Assembly: GCA_003153935.1 (NCBI GenBank)
Contig: PMCA01000027.1
Coordinates: forward strand, 8,868-72,867
Direction of reading: 5' to 3'
Origin: Elusimicrobiota bacterium
Lineage (GTDB): Bacteria; CAYTYR01; UBA6262
Length of the DNA: 64,000 bases
Shown here: positions 50,501 through 60,174 of the stretch, in pieces
Layout: each line of letters opens with the position of its first letter
Numbering within the stretch: position 1 is the stretch's first letter
The notes under the pieces: generated by a model
Told to the model about the DNA's origin: nothing
Seen by the model: the letters and a program-made list of their open reading frames with translations, nothing else
Database searches by the model: none
Translations under genes and position numbers: made by a program

Positions 50501-52401
50501 TCGGCGGTATTAAGATCTCCGCGTACCTCGAACTTGCCCGGCGCTCCAGCCAGGTGGAAATTTCCTTTTACCGGCATTTTAACCTGGGCGACAGACAGGT
50601 CATCGCTGTAGAAAGCCACCTGTAATTCAGGCTTAGCCAGCGTGCCGTTAAAAGAACCGTTAATAGTAAGACCGCCGGACAGCTTATTTGTTCCAATAAA
50701 AGGCGCCAGTTCCTGTGCCGGCAGGTCCTTACCGGCGATGGCCAGATTGATTCTTTTATCCGCGCCGGCAGTCAGGGTACCGTGGATATTGAGCTGGCCC
50801 TGGTTAGCGAACATTACCAGTAACTTGTTCAAAACGATCTGCTGTGGCTTAAGTTCCAGCACCCCGTTGAAACTGGCCGCCGGTTCCGCCCTCCGGCCCG
50901 AAAATATAAGCTGCTTTTTTTGCGTCCGGAAATCGGCGCTAAAGTCCCCGCAGGGACGTTCATGGTAGAGTACTCCCCGCAGGGTAGCCACGCCGGCTCC
51001 CTGCAGATCCGGCCAAGTACCCCGGCCGGAAAATCTAAGGTAGCCTTTTCCTGACCAGCCGTATTGGTTAAGAACGGCCAAAGAAAAATGTTCCCAATTC
51101 ATGTCCGCAGCCAGTATCTCAGGCGGCGCATTATCCCGTATGGCTATCATGCCGGTAGCCGCCAGCGGTCCTTGCGCCAGTTGCAGGGTCAGATTCTGTA
51201 TGGTCAATACTCTGTCCTGCCAGGCCGCAGCCATTTGCAATTGCTTGAAAGGCCAGCCGGCGATCTCTCCTTGAGCGGCGTCAAGAGTCGTGTCGATCTT
51301 AAACTTTCCCGGCAGGCCAGACAGCATGACCGCTATCTGCCCGGTACCTTTCAATTGCCAGCCGGACCGGTATTTTTCTCCGGCCAGGGACAGGACATCA
51401 CCCAGGTTAAAGTCCGCTGATTTGATGTCGATATGGAAATCCGGAGCAGGTCCCCGATAGGAGTCGATAGTGCCGGTAAGGGTATAAGTAGAAGACCACA
51501 GGCTGAAGTTCAGGTCCTGAAAATTTATTTTTTCGCTATTAAAATCGAGAGTAGCGCGGTTTACAGTCAGGGGAGAAGATATTTGGTCCAGGTGAATAAC
51601 AGCCCCGGCGGAACGCGCTGTGCCCGTATAAGAGAAGGCAGCCGGAGCGCGCAGGTTGTAATGCAGGTCCAAGTGGGTGTCGATCTCCCCGGCGGTAACC
51701 GTCCACCCAGTTTGACCCAGCCACTTGGCCAATGGCTGCAGGTTCACTTTAGTCAGATCAGCGGCCAGTTCGACCTGGGCCCGCCCCGGGTCATAATTTC
51801 CCGAGAGCACCCAATGATCTTTCCTGCTCAGGTTAGAGGCGAAGCGCAGGCGGAAACTGTACCAGCCGTTGTCGGCCGGGGTCACCAGGCCGTTAATTTT
51901 CCTGAACTGGACCTCGCCAACCCGGCCCGTGTCTTCTATGATAATGACGGTACCGTTCTTTACGGTCAACCGGCCGGTAAAACCTTTCCCGTCATGCGCC
52001 GGGATATTTACCAACCCCGCCAGGTCCCAGCGGCCTTTTTGGCAAGTACCTGTCACGACCGGATCAACCAGGACTATTTCCTTCAGGCTGGAGTCAAAAT
52101 CCCGGGAAAGCAACAATTTCCACCAGCTGAAGCGCAGGGCGATTTTTTTTACTTCTGCCACCGGCGCCGCTCCGCGAGTACCCGTTAATTTCAAATCGTT
52201 AATATTTATCGCGTTAATAAAATTAGCGCTGACGGAGCCAACGGTCACTTCGGCGTTGAACAATTTGCGAATTTGGGTTAGGACCGGCTTCTGTACTTCT
52301 TTGAGCAAAAGGCCGGAGAACCAATAATTAACGGTTATCAGGCCCAGGGCTAAAAAAATACATGCTGTTATCAGCACAGTAAATTTCTTGGAACGACTCA
52401 T
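47551..52401 (-). CDS. TamB-like translocation/assembly protein (DUF490)
   Basis: Protein of 1616 residues with a single N-terminal anchor (about 8-28) and a very long beta-rich periplasmic body of repeated AsmA/TamB-like units. It ends in a typical TamB domain (VGKYLTNRVFLGYNTILEQS, last strand and a C-terminal phenylalanine). I start at ATG 52399-52401 with AAGGA just before it; an in-frame TTG at 52413 lies in that ribosome site. It is directly upstream of bamA (76-base gap). Members bridge inner and outer membranes for autotransporter or phospholipid traffic. The gene is longer than E. coli tamB (about 1260 residues). Confidence 0.9.
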   Translation of the reverse strand: MSRSKKFTVLITACIFLALGLITVNYWFSGLLLKEVQKPVLTQIRKLFNAEVTVGSVSANFINAININDLKLTGTRGAAPVAEVKKIALRFSWWKLLLSRDFDSSLKEIVLVDPVVTGTCQKGRWDLAGLVNIPAHDGKGFTGRLTVKNGTVIIIEDTGRVGEVQFRKINGLVTPADNGWYSFRLRFASNLSRKDHWVLSGNYDPGRAQVELAADLTKVNLQPLAKWLGQTGWTVTAGEIDTHLDLHYNLRAPAAFSYTGTARSAGAVIHLDQISSPLTVNRATLDFNSEKINFQDLNFSLWSSTYTLTGTIDSYRGPAPDFHIDIKSADFNLGDVLSLAGEKYRSGWQLKGTGQIAVMLSGLPGKFKIDTTLDAAQGEIAGWPFKQLQMAAAWQDRVLTIQNLTLQLAQGPLAATGMIAIRDNAPPEILAADMNWEHFSLAVLNQYGWSGKGYLRFSGRGTWPDLQGAGVATLRGVLYHERPCGDFSADFRTQKKQLIFSGRRAEPAASFNGVLELKPQQIVLNKLLVMFANQGQLNIHGTLTAGADKRINLAIAGKDLPAQELAPFIGTNKLSGGLTINGSFNGTLAKPELQVAFYSDDLSVAQVKMPVKGNFHLAGAPGKFEVRGDLNTADYKATFNFLENKGCQGSVTSVAPPGSLEVSWNADLQKGKENTVELQSEMKDFQWAKLKVNGHLGLKGKLQYNGKIDFTGRIASEHLVLNDQPVVLYSSCLLHDNELNFNADLNDEYILEGKIAMGRQPQISGTARINLSGISAAGRLWNIPELTAAGGSLKIVADLSGSLYAPQIDGRITMANGQWRGFVFSDLTGEWRWHDRILYLTNLEIKQEKEDYLLVGKIPAAPDLPWWLHVNIQQAGLANLGKLIKQDGLAGIAQAEIKVSGTRQDPRAACNLVVNDLVYRGFKSKGLSGDLTFADRTVTFSNLVSENGQGKLFLVPGSKIGWREDQTLNFDLTLGLRNINFNNILLFGEVSCRGDEHDCALTLKSLYVNQHLFSGDKIRLAWTQDEIDLLPLSKKDTWLTGKIKMPGGNEYILESINWLDRGKTVLQANGRIKYPGSIQLFLAGQNQGLPASTVSELLGLKTEVSGQIIFNLDIQGRWSNPDMDGSFHAYKGYIGELWYDDLSGDFTLKDEVLQIQSASLSGANRYKLDVKGAIPLSAKGKYDLDVNIPDSSAEMLALWTAGIKKASGRMTAGFTVTGPADLPVVNGSLNINEGEIYPALLTRKLSNLELKLSVENNRVNIDKFSAAAAAGVLQATGYFTLTGSRVETIDLEVKTVSDRGLPLNLPGFIDTGEVKGILRIAGQYKSYRIGGDLELANAHFTYPPKKTSDWSGGGWWTGAQWDLAITSGENTWYENDLAEVNIKGKLAFTGSSEDIKVSGQIVAVRGTLRYLGSDFRIRQAELDFHNNTAYLAGQAEAAVTADTIVLEVNKSKLEEVRPRFYSRSDPQLPQEKVIAKLMYGSDVNSVAKEDQSKVLVRELLKVMDNTLNTKIIRPVVRKLGLDKMVDVVQVRTEVAQRSVADPQTSIWQGSELKVGKYLTNRVFLGYNTILEQSVIPNKLELKHQLEMDYQLKGSKYLKMHIDEKERFLGIENQIQF

Positions 52402-52411
52402 CTTATCCTTC

Positions 52412-52438
52412 AAAATAGAGGCCCCGCGACAGCGGGGC
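52412..52438 (-). terminator. Terminator-like hairpin between clpC and tamB-like gene
   Basis: Stem gccccgc 52421-52427 with gcggggc 52432-52438 and a 4-base loop, followed on the minus strand by CTCTATTTT and then by the tamB ribosome site AAGGA. It lies about 20 bases after the clpC stop. Its 3' flank (CTATTTTGAAGG) is the same as that of heptamer hairpin 4. Confidence 0.65.
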
Positions 52439-52458
52439 GCCTATTCATTTAACGGAAA

Positions 52459-54933
52459 TTAAGTAGAAGATATACCGGCTAACTGTTTGAAGACGACCTT
52501 CTCGCCAGCCAGGGAGATCATGATCGGCTTGGTCGGTTCGATGGTTTTTGAGAGTAGTTCTTCGGCCAGGGGATCTTCCAGGTATTTCTGGATAGCCCGG
52601 CGCAGAGGGCGCGCCCCGAACTTCGGGTCAAACCCTTTTTCCACCAGGAATTCTTTAACAGTTTTATCGATCTTCAGCTCTATATTCTGGTCGCGCATGC
52701 GTTCCGCCACTTTGTTCAGCATCAATTCCACTATCTGCCGCATCTCATCCCTGCCCAGCGACTGGAATACAATCACTTCATCGATACGATTGAGGAATTC
52801 AGGATTGAAAACCTTCTTGACTTCCTCCAGCACCGTGTCTTTCATTTCCTGGTAAGTTTTGACGCTGTCTTCGGTCCCTTTGAAGCCCATCGTTTTACCT
52901 TTTTCAATGAGCCTGGCGCCAATATTGGAAGTCATGATGATAATTGTGTTCTTGAAATTAACCGTGTGTCCCAGGTTATCGGTAAGCTTGCCCTCATCCA
53001 GGACCTGCAACATGATATTGAATACGTCCGGATGCGCTTTTTCGATCTCATCCAGCAACACCACTGAATAAGGTTTCCGGCGTACCTGCTCGGTCAGCTG
53101 GCCGCCTTCTTCATAACCGACATATCCCGGAGGGGCGCCGATCAGGCGGGAAACGGCAAATTTTTCCATGAATTCGCTCATGTCCACCCGGATCACCGCT
53201 TCCTCGTTGCCAAACAAAAAGTCGGCCAGGGTGCGGGCCAGTTCGGTCTTTCCTACCCCGGTGGGCCCCAGGAAAATAAAGGAACCGGTTGGCCGGCGCG
53301 GGTCTTTCAAGCCGGTACGCGAACGGCGCACCGCTTGCGAGATGATCTGGATCGCCTCGTCCTGTCCGATCACGCGCCGGTGCAGGTCCTGCTCCATATG
53401 CACCAGCTTGGACTGTTCTTTTTCCGTGATCTTCAAGGTCGGGATCCCGGTCATTTTGGAAACTATATAAGCTATATCCTGTTCGCCGACTTCCGCGTCT
53501 TTTTTATTGCGCTTAACCGCCCAGTCTTTTTTAGTTTTATCCAGTTTGCCTTTTAATTCTTTCTCCCGGTCGCGCAGCTTGGCGGCGAATTCAAAGTCCT
53601 GCCGTCCGGTAGCGTCCTTCTTTTCTTTTTCCAGCAGTTCGATCTGTTCTTCGATCGATTTCAGATCCGGCGGGACCATGGTCGCCTGCAGGCGCACCCG
53701 CGACGCCGCTTCATCCATCAGGTCGATCGCTTTATCCGGCTGGAACCGGTCGGTAATGTAACGGTCGGATAATTCCGCCGCCGCATCAACGGCTTCATCG
53801 GTTATTTTCACGTGATGATGGGCCTCATACCGGTCGCGCAGGCCCCGCAAGATCTCCTTGGTTTCCTCCACTGAAGGCGGTTCCACCACGATCGGCTGGA
53901 ACCGGCGCTCCAGCGCCGCGTCATGCTCTATATATTTGCGGTATTCGTCAAAGGTAGTAGCGCCTACGCACTGCAACTCGCCGCGGCTCAAAGCCGGTTT
54001 CAGGATATTGGAAGCATCGATCGCCCCCTCGGCGGCGCCGGCACCGACCACGGTATGCAATTCGTCGATAAATAGAATTATGGAGTTCTTGGCCCGGCGG
54101 ATCTCCTCCATGATAGTCTTCAGGCGTTGTTCGAACTCGCCGCGATATTTAGTGCCGGCGATCATGCCCGCCAGGTCCAGGGTCAGGACCCGTTTATTAA
54201 GCAGGGCCTCCGGTACGTTATTGTTGATGATCTGCTCTGCCAGTCCTTCGACAATGGCGGTCTTTCCCACGCCGGGTTCGCCGATCAGCGCAGGATTGTT
54301 CTTGGTCCGCCGCGATAATATCTGGATGACCCTTTCGATCTCGCCGCGGCGCCCGATTACCGGGTCCAGCTTCCCCTCTTTAGCCAGCACCGTCAGGTCG
54401 CGGCAAAAGGAATCAAGGGTTGGGGTAGTCGATTTGTTTTTATAGCGCGGCGTCGTAGTTACCTCTTCTTTTTCGCTATTGGTTTCCCGGATATCCTGGT
54501 CGCTCAGGACATTAATAATTTCTTCCCTGACCCGTTCCAGGTTGATACCCAGCGAGGTCAGTACCTTAGCGGCCACCCCTTGTCCTTCGCGCAGCAGGCC
54601 CAGCAGTATGTGCTCGGTGCCGACGTAGGCATGGCCCATGGTTTGCGCTTCTTCCACCGCCAGTTCCAAAACCTTCTTGGCCCGGGGCGTAAAAGGAACT
54701 TCCCCGATCAACAGGGTATTAGTGCCGCTGCCCACCACTTTCTCTATTTCTTTCTGGACTTTTTTCAGATCCAGGTCCAGATTGGCCAGCACCAGCGAGG
54801 CCACCCCTTCATCCAGGATGACCAGGCCCAACAGCAGGTGTTCCGTGCCCAGATAATCGTGGCCCAGACGTTTTACCTCGTTCTGTGCCTGGATTATCGC
54901 GCGCTGCGCCCTTTCCGTGAAACGATTAAACAT
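52459..54933 (-). CDS. clpC: ClpC-type AAA+ unfoldase
   Basis: Hexameric HSP100 ATPase of 824 residues that unfolds substrates for ClpP. Two N-terminal Clp repeats (3-140), AAA1 with Walker A GEPGVGKT (218-225), a UVR-containing middle domain (428-465; [18 protein letters not shown]), and AAA2 with Walker A GPTGVGKT (556-563). The short middle domain with a UVR motif separates ClpC from ClpB. No mcsA/mcsB/ctsR neighbours are present, so regulation differs from Firmicutes. ATG after AAGGAG, 16 bases after ilvE. Confidence 0.95.
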   Translation of the reverse strand: MFNRFTERAQRAIIQAQNEVKRLGHDYLGTEHLLLGLVILDEGVASLVLANLDLDLKKVQKEIEKVVGSGTNTLLIGEVPFTPRAKKVLELAVEEAQTMGHAYVGTEHILLGLLREGQGVAAKVLTSLGINLERVREEIINVLSDQDIRETNSEKEEVTTTPRYKNKSTTPTLDSFCRDLTVLAKEGKLDPVIGRRGEIERVIQILSRRTKNNPALIGEPGVGKTAIVEGLAEQIINNNVPEALLNKRVLTLDLAGMIAGTKYRGEFEQRLKTIMEEIRRAKNSIILFIDELHTVVGAGAAEGAIDASNILKPALSRGELQCVGATTFDEYRKYIEHDAALERRFQPIVVEPPSVEETKEILRGLRDRYEAHHHVKITDEAVDAAAELSDRYITDRFQPDKAIDLMDEAASRVRLQATMVPPDLKSIEEQIELLEKEKKDATGRQDFEFAAKLRDREKELKGKLDKTKKDWAVKRNKKDAEVGEQDIAYIVSKMTGIPTLKITEKEQSKLVHMEQDLHRRVIGQDEAIQIISQAVRRSRTGLKDPRRPTGSFIFLGPTGVGKTELARTLADFLFGNEEAVIRVDMSEFMEKFAVSRLIGAPPGYVGYEEGGQLTEQVRRKPYSVVLLDEIEKAHPDVFNIMLQVLDEGKLTDNLGHTVNFKNTIIIMTSNIGARLIEKGKTMGFKGTEDSVKTYQEMKDTVLEEVKKVFNPEFLNRIDEVIVFQSLGRDEMRQIVELMLNKVAERMRDQNIELKIDKTVKEFLVEKGFDPKFGARPLRRAIQKYLEDPLAEELLSKTIEPTKPIMISLAGEKVVFKQLAGISST

Positions 54934-54949
54934 ATTTTTTTACTCCTTG

Positions 54950-55825
54950 TTAATATATTTCCGTTCCTTCATTAGCGGTTAATTTTTTAAATTCCGCTAT
55001 TAATTTCAGCGTGGTTTTGCCCGGATGGCCGTTGCCGATCACGCGGCCGTCTATCCGCACCACCGGCACCACCTCCGCGGCCGTTCCGGTCAGGAAACAT
55101 TCCTCAGCTGTAAACAGGTCGTAGCGGGTGAAAACTTCTTCCTGGCAAACTATCTTGTTCCTGGTCGCCAGCTCCATGACCGCCTTCCGGGTAACTCCCT
55201 CCAGCGCTCCCAGGTAGGTCGGCGGCGTCTTCAATATCTTATCCTTAAGAATGAAAATATTGTCGCCGGTGCATTCCGCCACATAACCGTCCTTGGTTAA
55301 CATGATGGCTTCAGGCGCGTTCTGCAGCGTAGCTTCCATTTTTCCCAGGATGCTGTTCAGGTAATTCAATGATTTTATCCTGGGGCTCAAGGCCTCCGGT
55401 ATGTTCTTCCGGGTGGACGCGGTAACGATCGTCAGGCCCAGGCGGTAGAATTCCTCCGGATACAGCGAGATCTTGCCGGCGATGCAAAAAACCGTCGGTT
55501 TGGGACATTTGCGCGGATCCAATCCCAGGTCCCCGACCCCGCGGGTGACCACCAGGCGGATGTATCCGTCCCGCAGTTTATTAGCACGCAAAGTTTTCAG
55601 AACAACCTGCTCCATTTCCTCCGCCGGGAAGGGAATACAAAGGTTTATGGCTTTAGCTGAATTATACAGCCGGTCAAGGTGTTCCGCTAAACGAAAAACT
55701 TTACCGTTGTAAGCGCGGATGCCTTCGAACACCCCGTCGCCGTACAATAAGCCATGGTCAAAAACGCTGATCTTCGCGTCTTCCTTATTCACTAATTTCC
55801 CGTCCAAATAAATTTTTAATCCCAT
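54950..55825 (-). CDS. ilvE: Branched-chain amino acid aminotransferase
   Basis: Fold-type IV PLP enzyme of 291 residues, transferring amino groups between glutamate and branched-chain keto acids. The PLP lysine is K151 in LSPRIKSLNYLN. Also seen: DHGLLYGDGVFEGIRAY (23-39), the C-terminal TGTAAEVVPV and a GKTTL-like phosphate site. Length is that of short IlvE forms. D-amino-acid aminotransferase or aminodeoxychorismate lyase are relatives, but the VFEGIRAYNG stretch favours IlvE. It lies 10 bases after lolD, an unrelated pathway. Confidence 0.92.
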   Translation of the reverse strand: MGLKIYLDGKLVNKEDAKISVFDHGLLYGDGVFEGIRAYNGKVFRLAEHLDRLYNSAKAINLCIPFPAEEMEQVVLKTLRANKLRDGYIRLVVTRGVGDLGLDPRKCPKPTVFCIAGKISLYPEEFYRLGLTIVTASTRKNIPEALSPRIKSLNYLNSILGKMEATLQNAPEAIMLTKDGYVAECTGDNIFILKDKILKTPPTYLGALEGVTRKAVMELATRNKIVCQEEVFTRYDLFTAEECFLTGTAAEVVPVVRIDGRVIGNGHPGKTTLKLIAEFKKLTANEGTEIY

Positions 55826-55835
55826 TTTAATCTCC

Positions 55836-56573
55836 TTAAGATACTGTCCTGCCGTCTTTTAATTTTATTACACGTTGCGCCTTTTTGGCGTACTCATCGT
55901 TATGGGTCACCATTATGACTGTTTTGCCTTCTACCTCATGGATCCGCTGCAACAGCCGCATGATCTCCAGACTGGCCTTGTAATCCAGGTTACCCGTAGG
56001 CTCATCGGCCAGGATCACGTCGGGATTAGCGATGATTGCGCGGGCTATAGCTACCCGCTGCTGCTCCCCACCGGAAAGCTGCGAGGGAAAATGCTGGCTG
56101 CGTTCCCGTAAATTAACTTTGTCCAGGATCTCTTCCGCCTGTACGCGAAAACTATCGCCCAGGTTCAAAGTGCTTTCCCTGATGAAGAATGGCATCAAAA
56201 CATTCTCCAGCACGGTAAATTCCGGCAGCAAATGATAGAATTGGAAGATGAACCCTATCTTTTGGTCCCGCAAGAGCGCCAGCTTACCTTCATTTAGCGT
56301 CGCCGCATCGGTATCTTCAAAAATAACCTGTCCGGTGGTGGGCAGGTCCAGCAAGCCCAGTAAATGAAGCAGCGTGCTTTTACCGGCGCCGCTGGGGCCG
56401 ATGATGGCGGTAAACTCGCCGCGACGGAACTCCAGGTCCAGTCCCTTCAGCACTCTTAACTCCTGCTCATCCTGGTAATAACTTTTAACCAGGTTGGCGG
56501 CGCGGATCACGACCGGACTATCCGGTGTGACTATGGTCGTTTCTATATTCTCAAAACTTAGCTGATCATTCAT
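55836..56573 (-). CDS. lolD: Lipoprotein-releasing ABC transporter ATPase LolD
   Basis: ABC ATPase of 245 residues. Walker [11 protein letters not shown]-loop in [20 protein letters not shown], signature [14 protein letters not shown] and Walker [12 protein letters not shown]. The [16 protein letters not shown] stretch is characteristic of LolD. It overlaps the LolC/E permease gene by 8 bases. Together they extract lipoproteins from the inner membrane; LolA and LolB are not in the window. An N-terminal extension of about 20 residues precedes the ATPase core. Confidence 0.93.
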   Translation of the reverse strand: MNDQLSFENIETTIVTPDSPVVIRAANLVKSYYQDEQELRVLKGLDLEFRRGEFTAIIGPSGAGKSTLLHLLGLLDLPTTGQVIFEDTDAATLNEGKLALLRDQKIGFIFQFYHLLPEFTVLENVLMPFFIRESTLNLGDSFRVQAEEILDKVNLRERSQHFPSQLSGGEQQRVAIARAIIANPDVILADEPTGNLDYKASLEIMRLLQRIHEVEGKTVIMVTHNDEYAKKAQRVIKLKDGRTVS

Positions 56574-57813
56574 ATCTTATCGCCTCTACAGGATTTAGCC
56601 GTGATGCCTTGTATGACGGATAGACTGTCGCCAGAAAACTGATCGCCAGCGCCGCGATAGCTATTATCAGGCCATCGCTTAATTGCATTTTTACCGGCAG
56701 GTAACTCAAATAATACACGTCACCGGGTAATTTAATTATCTTATAGGCCGCCTGCAGGTAGCACAAAATGGAACCGATAATGGTTCCCGCCACCAGGCCG
56801 ATCGCGCCGATGATCAAACCTTCGTAGATAAATATGTTCATGATACTGCGGCGGGTGGCGCCAATGGCCCGCAGGATACCGATGGAACGGGTCTTCTGGA
56901 TCGTAATTATCATCAAAGTGCCGACGATGTTGAAACAGGCCACCAGCACGATCAGGGTCAGGATAACGAACATGGTAATTTTTTCCAGTTTCAGTGCGCT
57001 GAACAGGTTACGGTTCATCTGTACCCAGCTGCGCACCCAGAACGACGGCCCGAGCGCGGTCTGTAATTTGCCGGCGATCGCTTCGGCCTGCAGGGAATCC
57101 TTGGTTTTGACCTCTATTCCGCTAACCTTATTCTTCACGCCGAAAATATTCTGGGCGGTTTCCAGCGGTATATAGGCCAGGTTGCTGTCGTATTCGAAAT
57201 GTCCCGAGTCAAAAATCCCCGCCACCTTGAATTTCCGCATCAGCGGGATTATGCCTACGCCGCTGGACACGGACTGGGAAGAGATCAACAGCAGGTCTTC
57301 ATTCAGCCCTACCCCCAGCGTGCGCGCCAGGTCTCGGCCTATCACTATGCCTTCCACCACCGGACCCTTGGCGTTTTTCTTGATTTTCCTGGGGTTCAGG
57401 CCGTCCAGATTGCCGGAGACCAGGTAGACCGAAATGTCGGTCACCTTTGTTAACTGTGCCGGTAACACCCCTTTTATAAAAACTCCGGTCCCGTTCTGTT
57501 GCGATTTCAAAATGGCCTGCCCGTAAACCACGGGGCTGGTGCCGGTAACTTCCTTGTTTTCTTCGATCTTTTTGGCCACCTGCTGATAATTGCCGAAACC
57601 GCTGGACTCCTGGCTGGTCACGACCAGATGGGCGCTCATGCCCAGGATCTTGGCGCGCAGGTCATTCTGCATGCCATTCATCACCGACAGCGTGATAATA
57701 AGAGCAGCTACGCCTACCGCCACCCCCGCTATCGAGATCAGGCTTATTAGTGACAGGAAGGTTTGTCCCTTCCTGAATTTCAAGTATCTCAGGGCCACGC
57801 CCAGTTCAAACAT
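56566..57813 (-). CDS. Lipoprotein-releasing system permease LolC/LolE
   Basis: MacB/FtsX-type permease of 415 residues. One membrane helix at about 25-48 (SIAGVAVGVAALIITLSVMN), a large periplasmic domain (50-265) and three C-terminal helices. The N-terminus FELGVALRYLKFRKGQTFLS is typical of LolC/E. Only one permease gene is present, so the transporter may be a homodimer (LolF-like) rather than LolC plus LolE. Overlaps lysS and lolD by 8 bases each. Confidence 0.92.
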   Translation of the reverse strand: MFELGVALRYLKFRKGQTFLSLISLISIAGVAVGVAALIITLSVMNGMQNDLRAKILGMSAHLVVTSQESSGFGNYQQVAKKIEENKEVTGTSPVVYGQAILKSQQNGTGVFIKGVLPAQLTKVTDISVYLVSGNLDGLNPRKIKKNAKGPVVEGIVIGRDLARTLGVGLNEDLLLISSQSVSSGVGIIPLMRKFKVAGIFDSGHFEYDSNLAYIPLETAQNIFGVKNKVSGIEVKTKDSLQAEAIAGKLQTALGPSFWVRSWVQMNRNLFSALKLEKITMFVILTLIVLVACFNIVGTLMIITIQKTRSIGILRAIGATRRSIMNIFIYEGLIIGAIGLVAGTIIGSILCYLQAAYKIIKLPGDVYYLSYLPVKMQLSDGLIIAIAALAISFLATVYPSYKASRLNPVEAIRYE

Positions 57814-59287
57814 TTTCTGGCCTCATCTGCGGGAACAGGATCACGTCGCGGATAGAAGGTGAATTGGTCAGGATAATGACTAAACGGTCGATACCGATGC
57901 CCAACCCGCCGGTAGGCGGCATGCCATACTCCAGCGCGCGGATAAAATCTTCATCCATAAGCTGGGCTTCCTCATCGCCCTTTTCCCGTTCCTTAAGTTG
58001 CTGCTCCATCCGTTTTCTCTGCTCGATCGGATCGTTCAGCTCGGAATAGGCGTTAGCCAGTTCCTGCCCGCCGATAAATAATTCAAAGCGTTCCACCATT
58101 TCCGGGTTACTCTTGGAATTCTTAGCCAACGGCGACAGCTCCACCGGGTAATCGCAAATGAAAGTCGGCTGTATCAGTTTCTTTTCCACGCATTGTTCAA
58201 AGATGCAGCTGATTATCTTGTTATGGCTGGTGTTAGGGTCAAATTCCACCTGGAGATCGCTGGCGATCTTTTTTGTTTCCTCCAGGGTTTTAGGCACGGA
58301 GAAATCCACTTCGGCGTATTCCTTGATAGCGCCGATGAGGGTCAACCTTTTCCAGTCCCCGTCAAATTGGATAATATTACCGTTGTATTCCGTTTCCAGC
58401 TTGCCCAGGCATTCCTTAACCACCAGGGTGATCATCTCCCGGCATAGTTCCAGTACCTGGTTATAATCGGCATAGGCCTGGTATAATTCTATCATGGTAA
58501 ATTCCGGGTTATGCCTAGTGGAAATACCCTCGTTGCGGAAATTACGGTTGACCTCGTACACTCTCTCCAATCCGCCCACGATCAAACGCTTTAAGTACAG
58601 TTCCGGCGCGATGCGCAGGAACAGGTCTATATCCAGGGCGTTATGATGCGTGCAGAACGGCTTGGCCGCCGCGCCGCCGGGGATGGATTGCATCATCGGC
58701 GTTTCCACTTCCAGGAAATTACGGCTGTCTAAATATTCCCTCATGGTCTTAATAACTTTGGACCGCAGGCGGAAAATACCCGCCACTTCGTCATTGGCGA
58801 TCAGGTCAACATAACGCTGACGGTAACGGGTTTCGATATCGGTCAAACCGTGCCATTTTTCCGGCAGCGGCCGCAGGGCTTTGCTTAAGAGCGTTACCTG
58901 GTCCACATGTAAGGTTATCTCCCCGGTCCTGGTGCAGAATACTGAACCCTTCACGCCGATAATATCACCCATGTCCAGGGTCTTGAAAACCTCGTATTCC
59001 TGTTCGCCGATGACATCTTTCTTAACATATATCTGGATCCGCCCGGCGGCGTCCTTAATATGGGCGAAACAGGCCTTGCCCATCAGGCGCATGGTCATGA
59101 TCCTGCCGGCCACTACCAGGCTGCAGGTTTTATCCTCGGACCCCGGCGTCAGGTGTCCGTACTGCTTGCGGATATCCGCGCTGGAGGCAGTGACGGTAAA
59201 CTTATTGGGATAAGGGTCTATCCCACTGGTTTTCAGGTCCTCTAATTTTTTACGGCGTTGCTGTAAAAGTTCATTAAGCTCTTCCAC
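57806..59287 (-). CDS. lysS: Lysyl-tRNA synthetase (class II)
   Basis: Class II LysRS of 493 residues. N-terminal anticodon-binding OB domain, motif 2 (VYEVNRNFRNEGISTRHNPEF, split around 243-263), FTMIELYQAYADY, and motif 3 (GMPPTGGLGIGIDRL). GTG start after AAAGGAG. A consensus promoter lies 47-76 bases upstream, so lysS heads the lysS-lolC-lolD-ilvE-clpC unit. Confidence 0.96.
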   Translation of the reverse strand: MEELNELLQQRRKKLEDLKTSGIDPYPNKFTVTASSADIRKQYGHLTPGSEDKTCSLVVAGRIMTMRLMGKACFAHIKDAAGRIQIYVKKDVIGEQEYEVFKTLDMGDIIGVKGSVFCTRTGEITLHVDQVTLLSKALRPLPEKWHGLTDIETRYRQRYVDLIANDEVAGIFRLRSKVIKTMREYLDSRNFLEVETPMMQSIPGGAAAKPFCTHHNALDIDLFLRIAPELYLKRLIVGGLERVYEVNRNFRNEGISTRHNPEFTMIELYQAYADYNQVLELCREMITLVVKECLGKLETEYNGNIIQFDGDWKRLTLIGAIKEYAEVDFSVPKTLEETKKIASDLQVEFDPNTSHNKIISCIFEQCVEKKLIQPTFICDYPVELSPLAKNSKSNPEMVERFELFIGGQELANAYSELNDPIEQRKRMEQQLKEREKGDEEAQLMDEDFIRALEYGMPPTGGLGIGIDRLVIILTNSPSIRDVILFPQMRPENV

Positions 59288-59333
59288 GCTAACTCCTTTA
59301 TCTGCCCTATTGGGAACGACAATATATTAAATT

Positions 59334-59363
59334 ATTATAGTGCATCTGTCCGACGGATGTCAA
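59334..59363 (-). promoter_or_regulatory. Consensus sigma70-type promoter for lysS
   Basis: Perfect -35 TTGACA (59358-59363) and perfect -10 TATAAT (59334-59339) with an 18-base spacer on the minus strand. It starts 20 bases after the anti-sigma stop. This is the best promoter match in the window. Confidence 0.88.
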
Positions 59364-59382
59364 TAGAATAAAACGGAAGGGT

Positions 59383-60174
59383 TTACCGGGGGGAGTTGAA
59401 TCGGATGTTGATCATCTTGGGCGTGGTGGTGGCCCCCGCTTCCACGGGTTCCGGCTCAAGACCCAAATACGGCGCCGGCTGTGATATCCTGCCTACCCGG
59501 CTCAGGCCATTGATAAATTGCCTATAATGTTCTTCTTGCATCTGCAGGAATAGTTCCTGGCTATCGTTCTGCCGGAAGTATTTTTCCCGGTCAGCTACCT
59601 GCATTTCGATGGTATAAGGAGAAGCTGGAACGACTTGTGAAACCGCTGTGGCGCCGCAGGAGTCCTTAGCTGGCGCCAGGCTGAAACTATCGGCGCTTTC
59701 CTGGATCGCTCCTCCAGCCAGAGCCGGTGCGGGAGCTTCTTTCTTTTTCTCTGCCCCGCCTTTAGCCATAGATGTTTTTTCTAAAGCCCTCACCGAATTA
59801 TTAACCACCGGCGCCAGCAGAGGCGCTATTTCCGTGCGGGTTGGGCTCGTTATTTTAGTGGCGTATTTGTTAATGGATACCGCGATCAGCAGTACCGCCA
59901 TGGCAATAATTGCCGCTGGGACCGGCTTCCAGCTAAAGATCCCCCAAACGGGTTTACTGGCTAGTTTTCTCTCGATACCTTCCCAAATACCGGCGGGCGG
60001 TTCTACCTCTTCGAGTTCTCCCACCATCTTAATGGTCTGGCGGAGAGCGGCCAAGTCCTGCCGGCATTGGGCGCAGCCTGGCAGATGTTTATCTACCCGC
60101 TTCTTTTCTTCCGGAGAGCATATTCCATCTATATAAAAGGAAAGCAATTCGGTTACATGCTTATTGTTATCCAT
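59383..60174 (-). CDS. Anti-sigma factor with zinc-finger (zf-HC2) domain
   Basis: Membrane-anchored anti-sigma factor of 263 residues. The N-terminal ZAS motif (H30-x3-C34-x2-C37, in HLPGCAQCRQD) should bind the ECF sigma factor encoded 8 bases overlapping upstream. One membrane helix at about 84-105, then a low-complexity Ala/Pro/Lys-rich segment and a C-terminal domain I do not recognise, expected in the periplasm. Regulated proteolysis would release the sigma factor. The signal sensed is unknown. Confidence 0.9.
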   Translation of the reverse strand: MDNNKHVTELLSFYIDGICSPEEKKRVDKHLPGCAQCRQDLAALRQTIKMVGELEEVEPPAGIWEGIERKLASKPVWGIFSWKPVPAAIIAMAVLLIAVSINKYATKITSPTRTEIAPLLAPVVNNSVRALEKTSMAKGGAEKKKEAPAPALAGGAIQESADSFSLAPAKDSCGATAVSQVVPASPYTIEMQVADREKYFRQNDSQELFLQMQEEHYRQFINGLSRVGRISQPAPYLGLEPEPVEAGATTTPKMINIRFNSPR

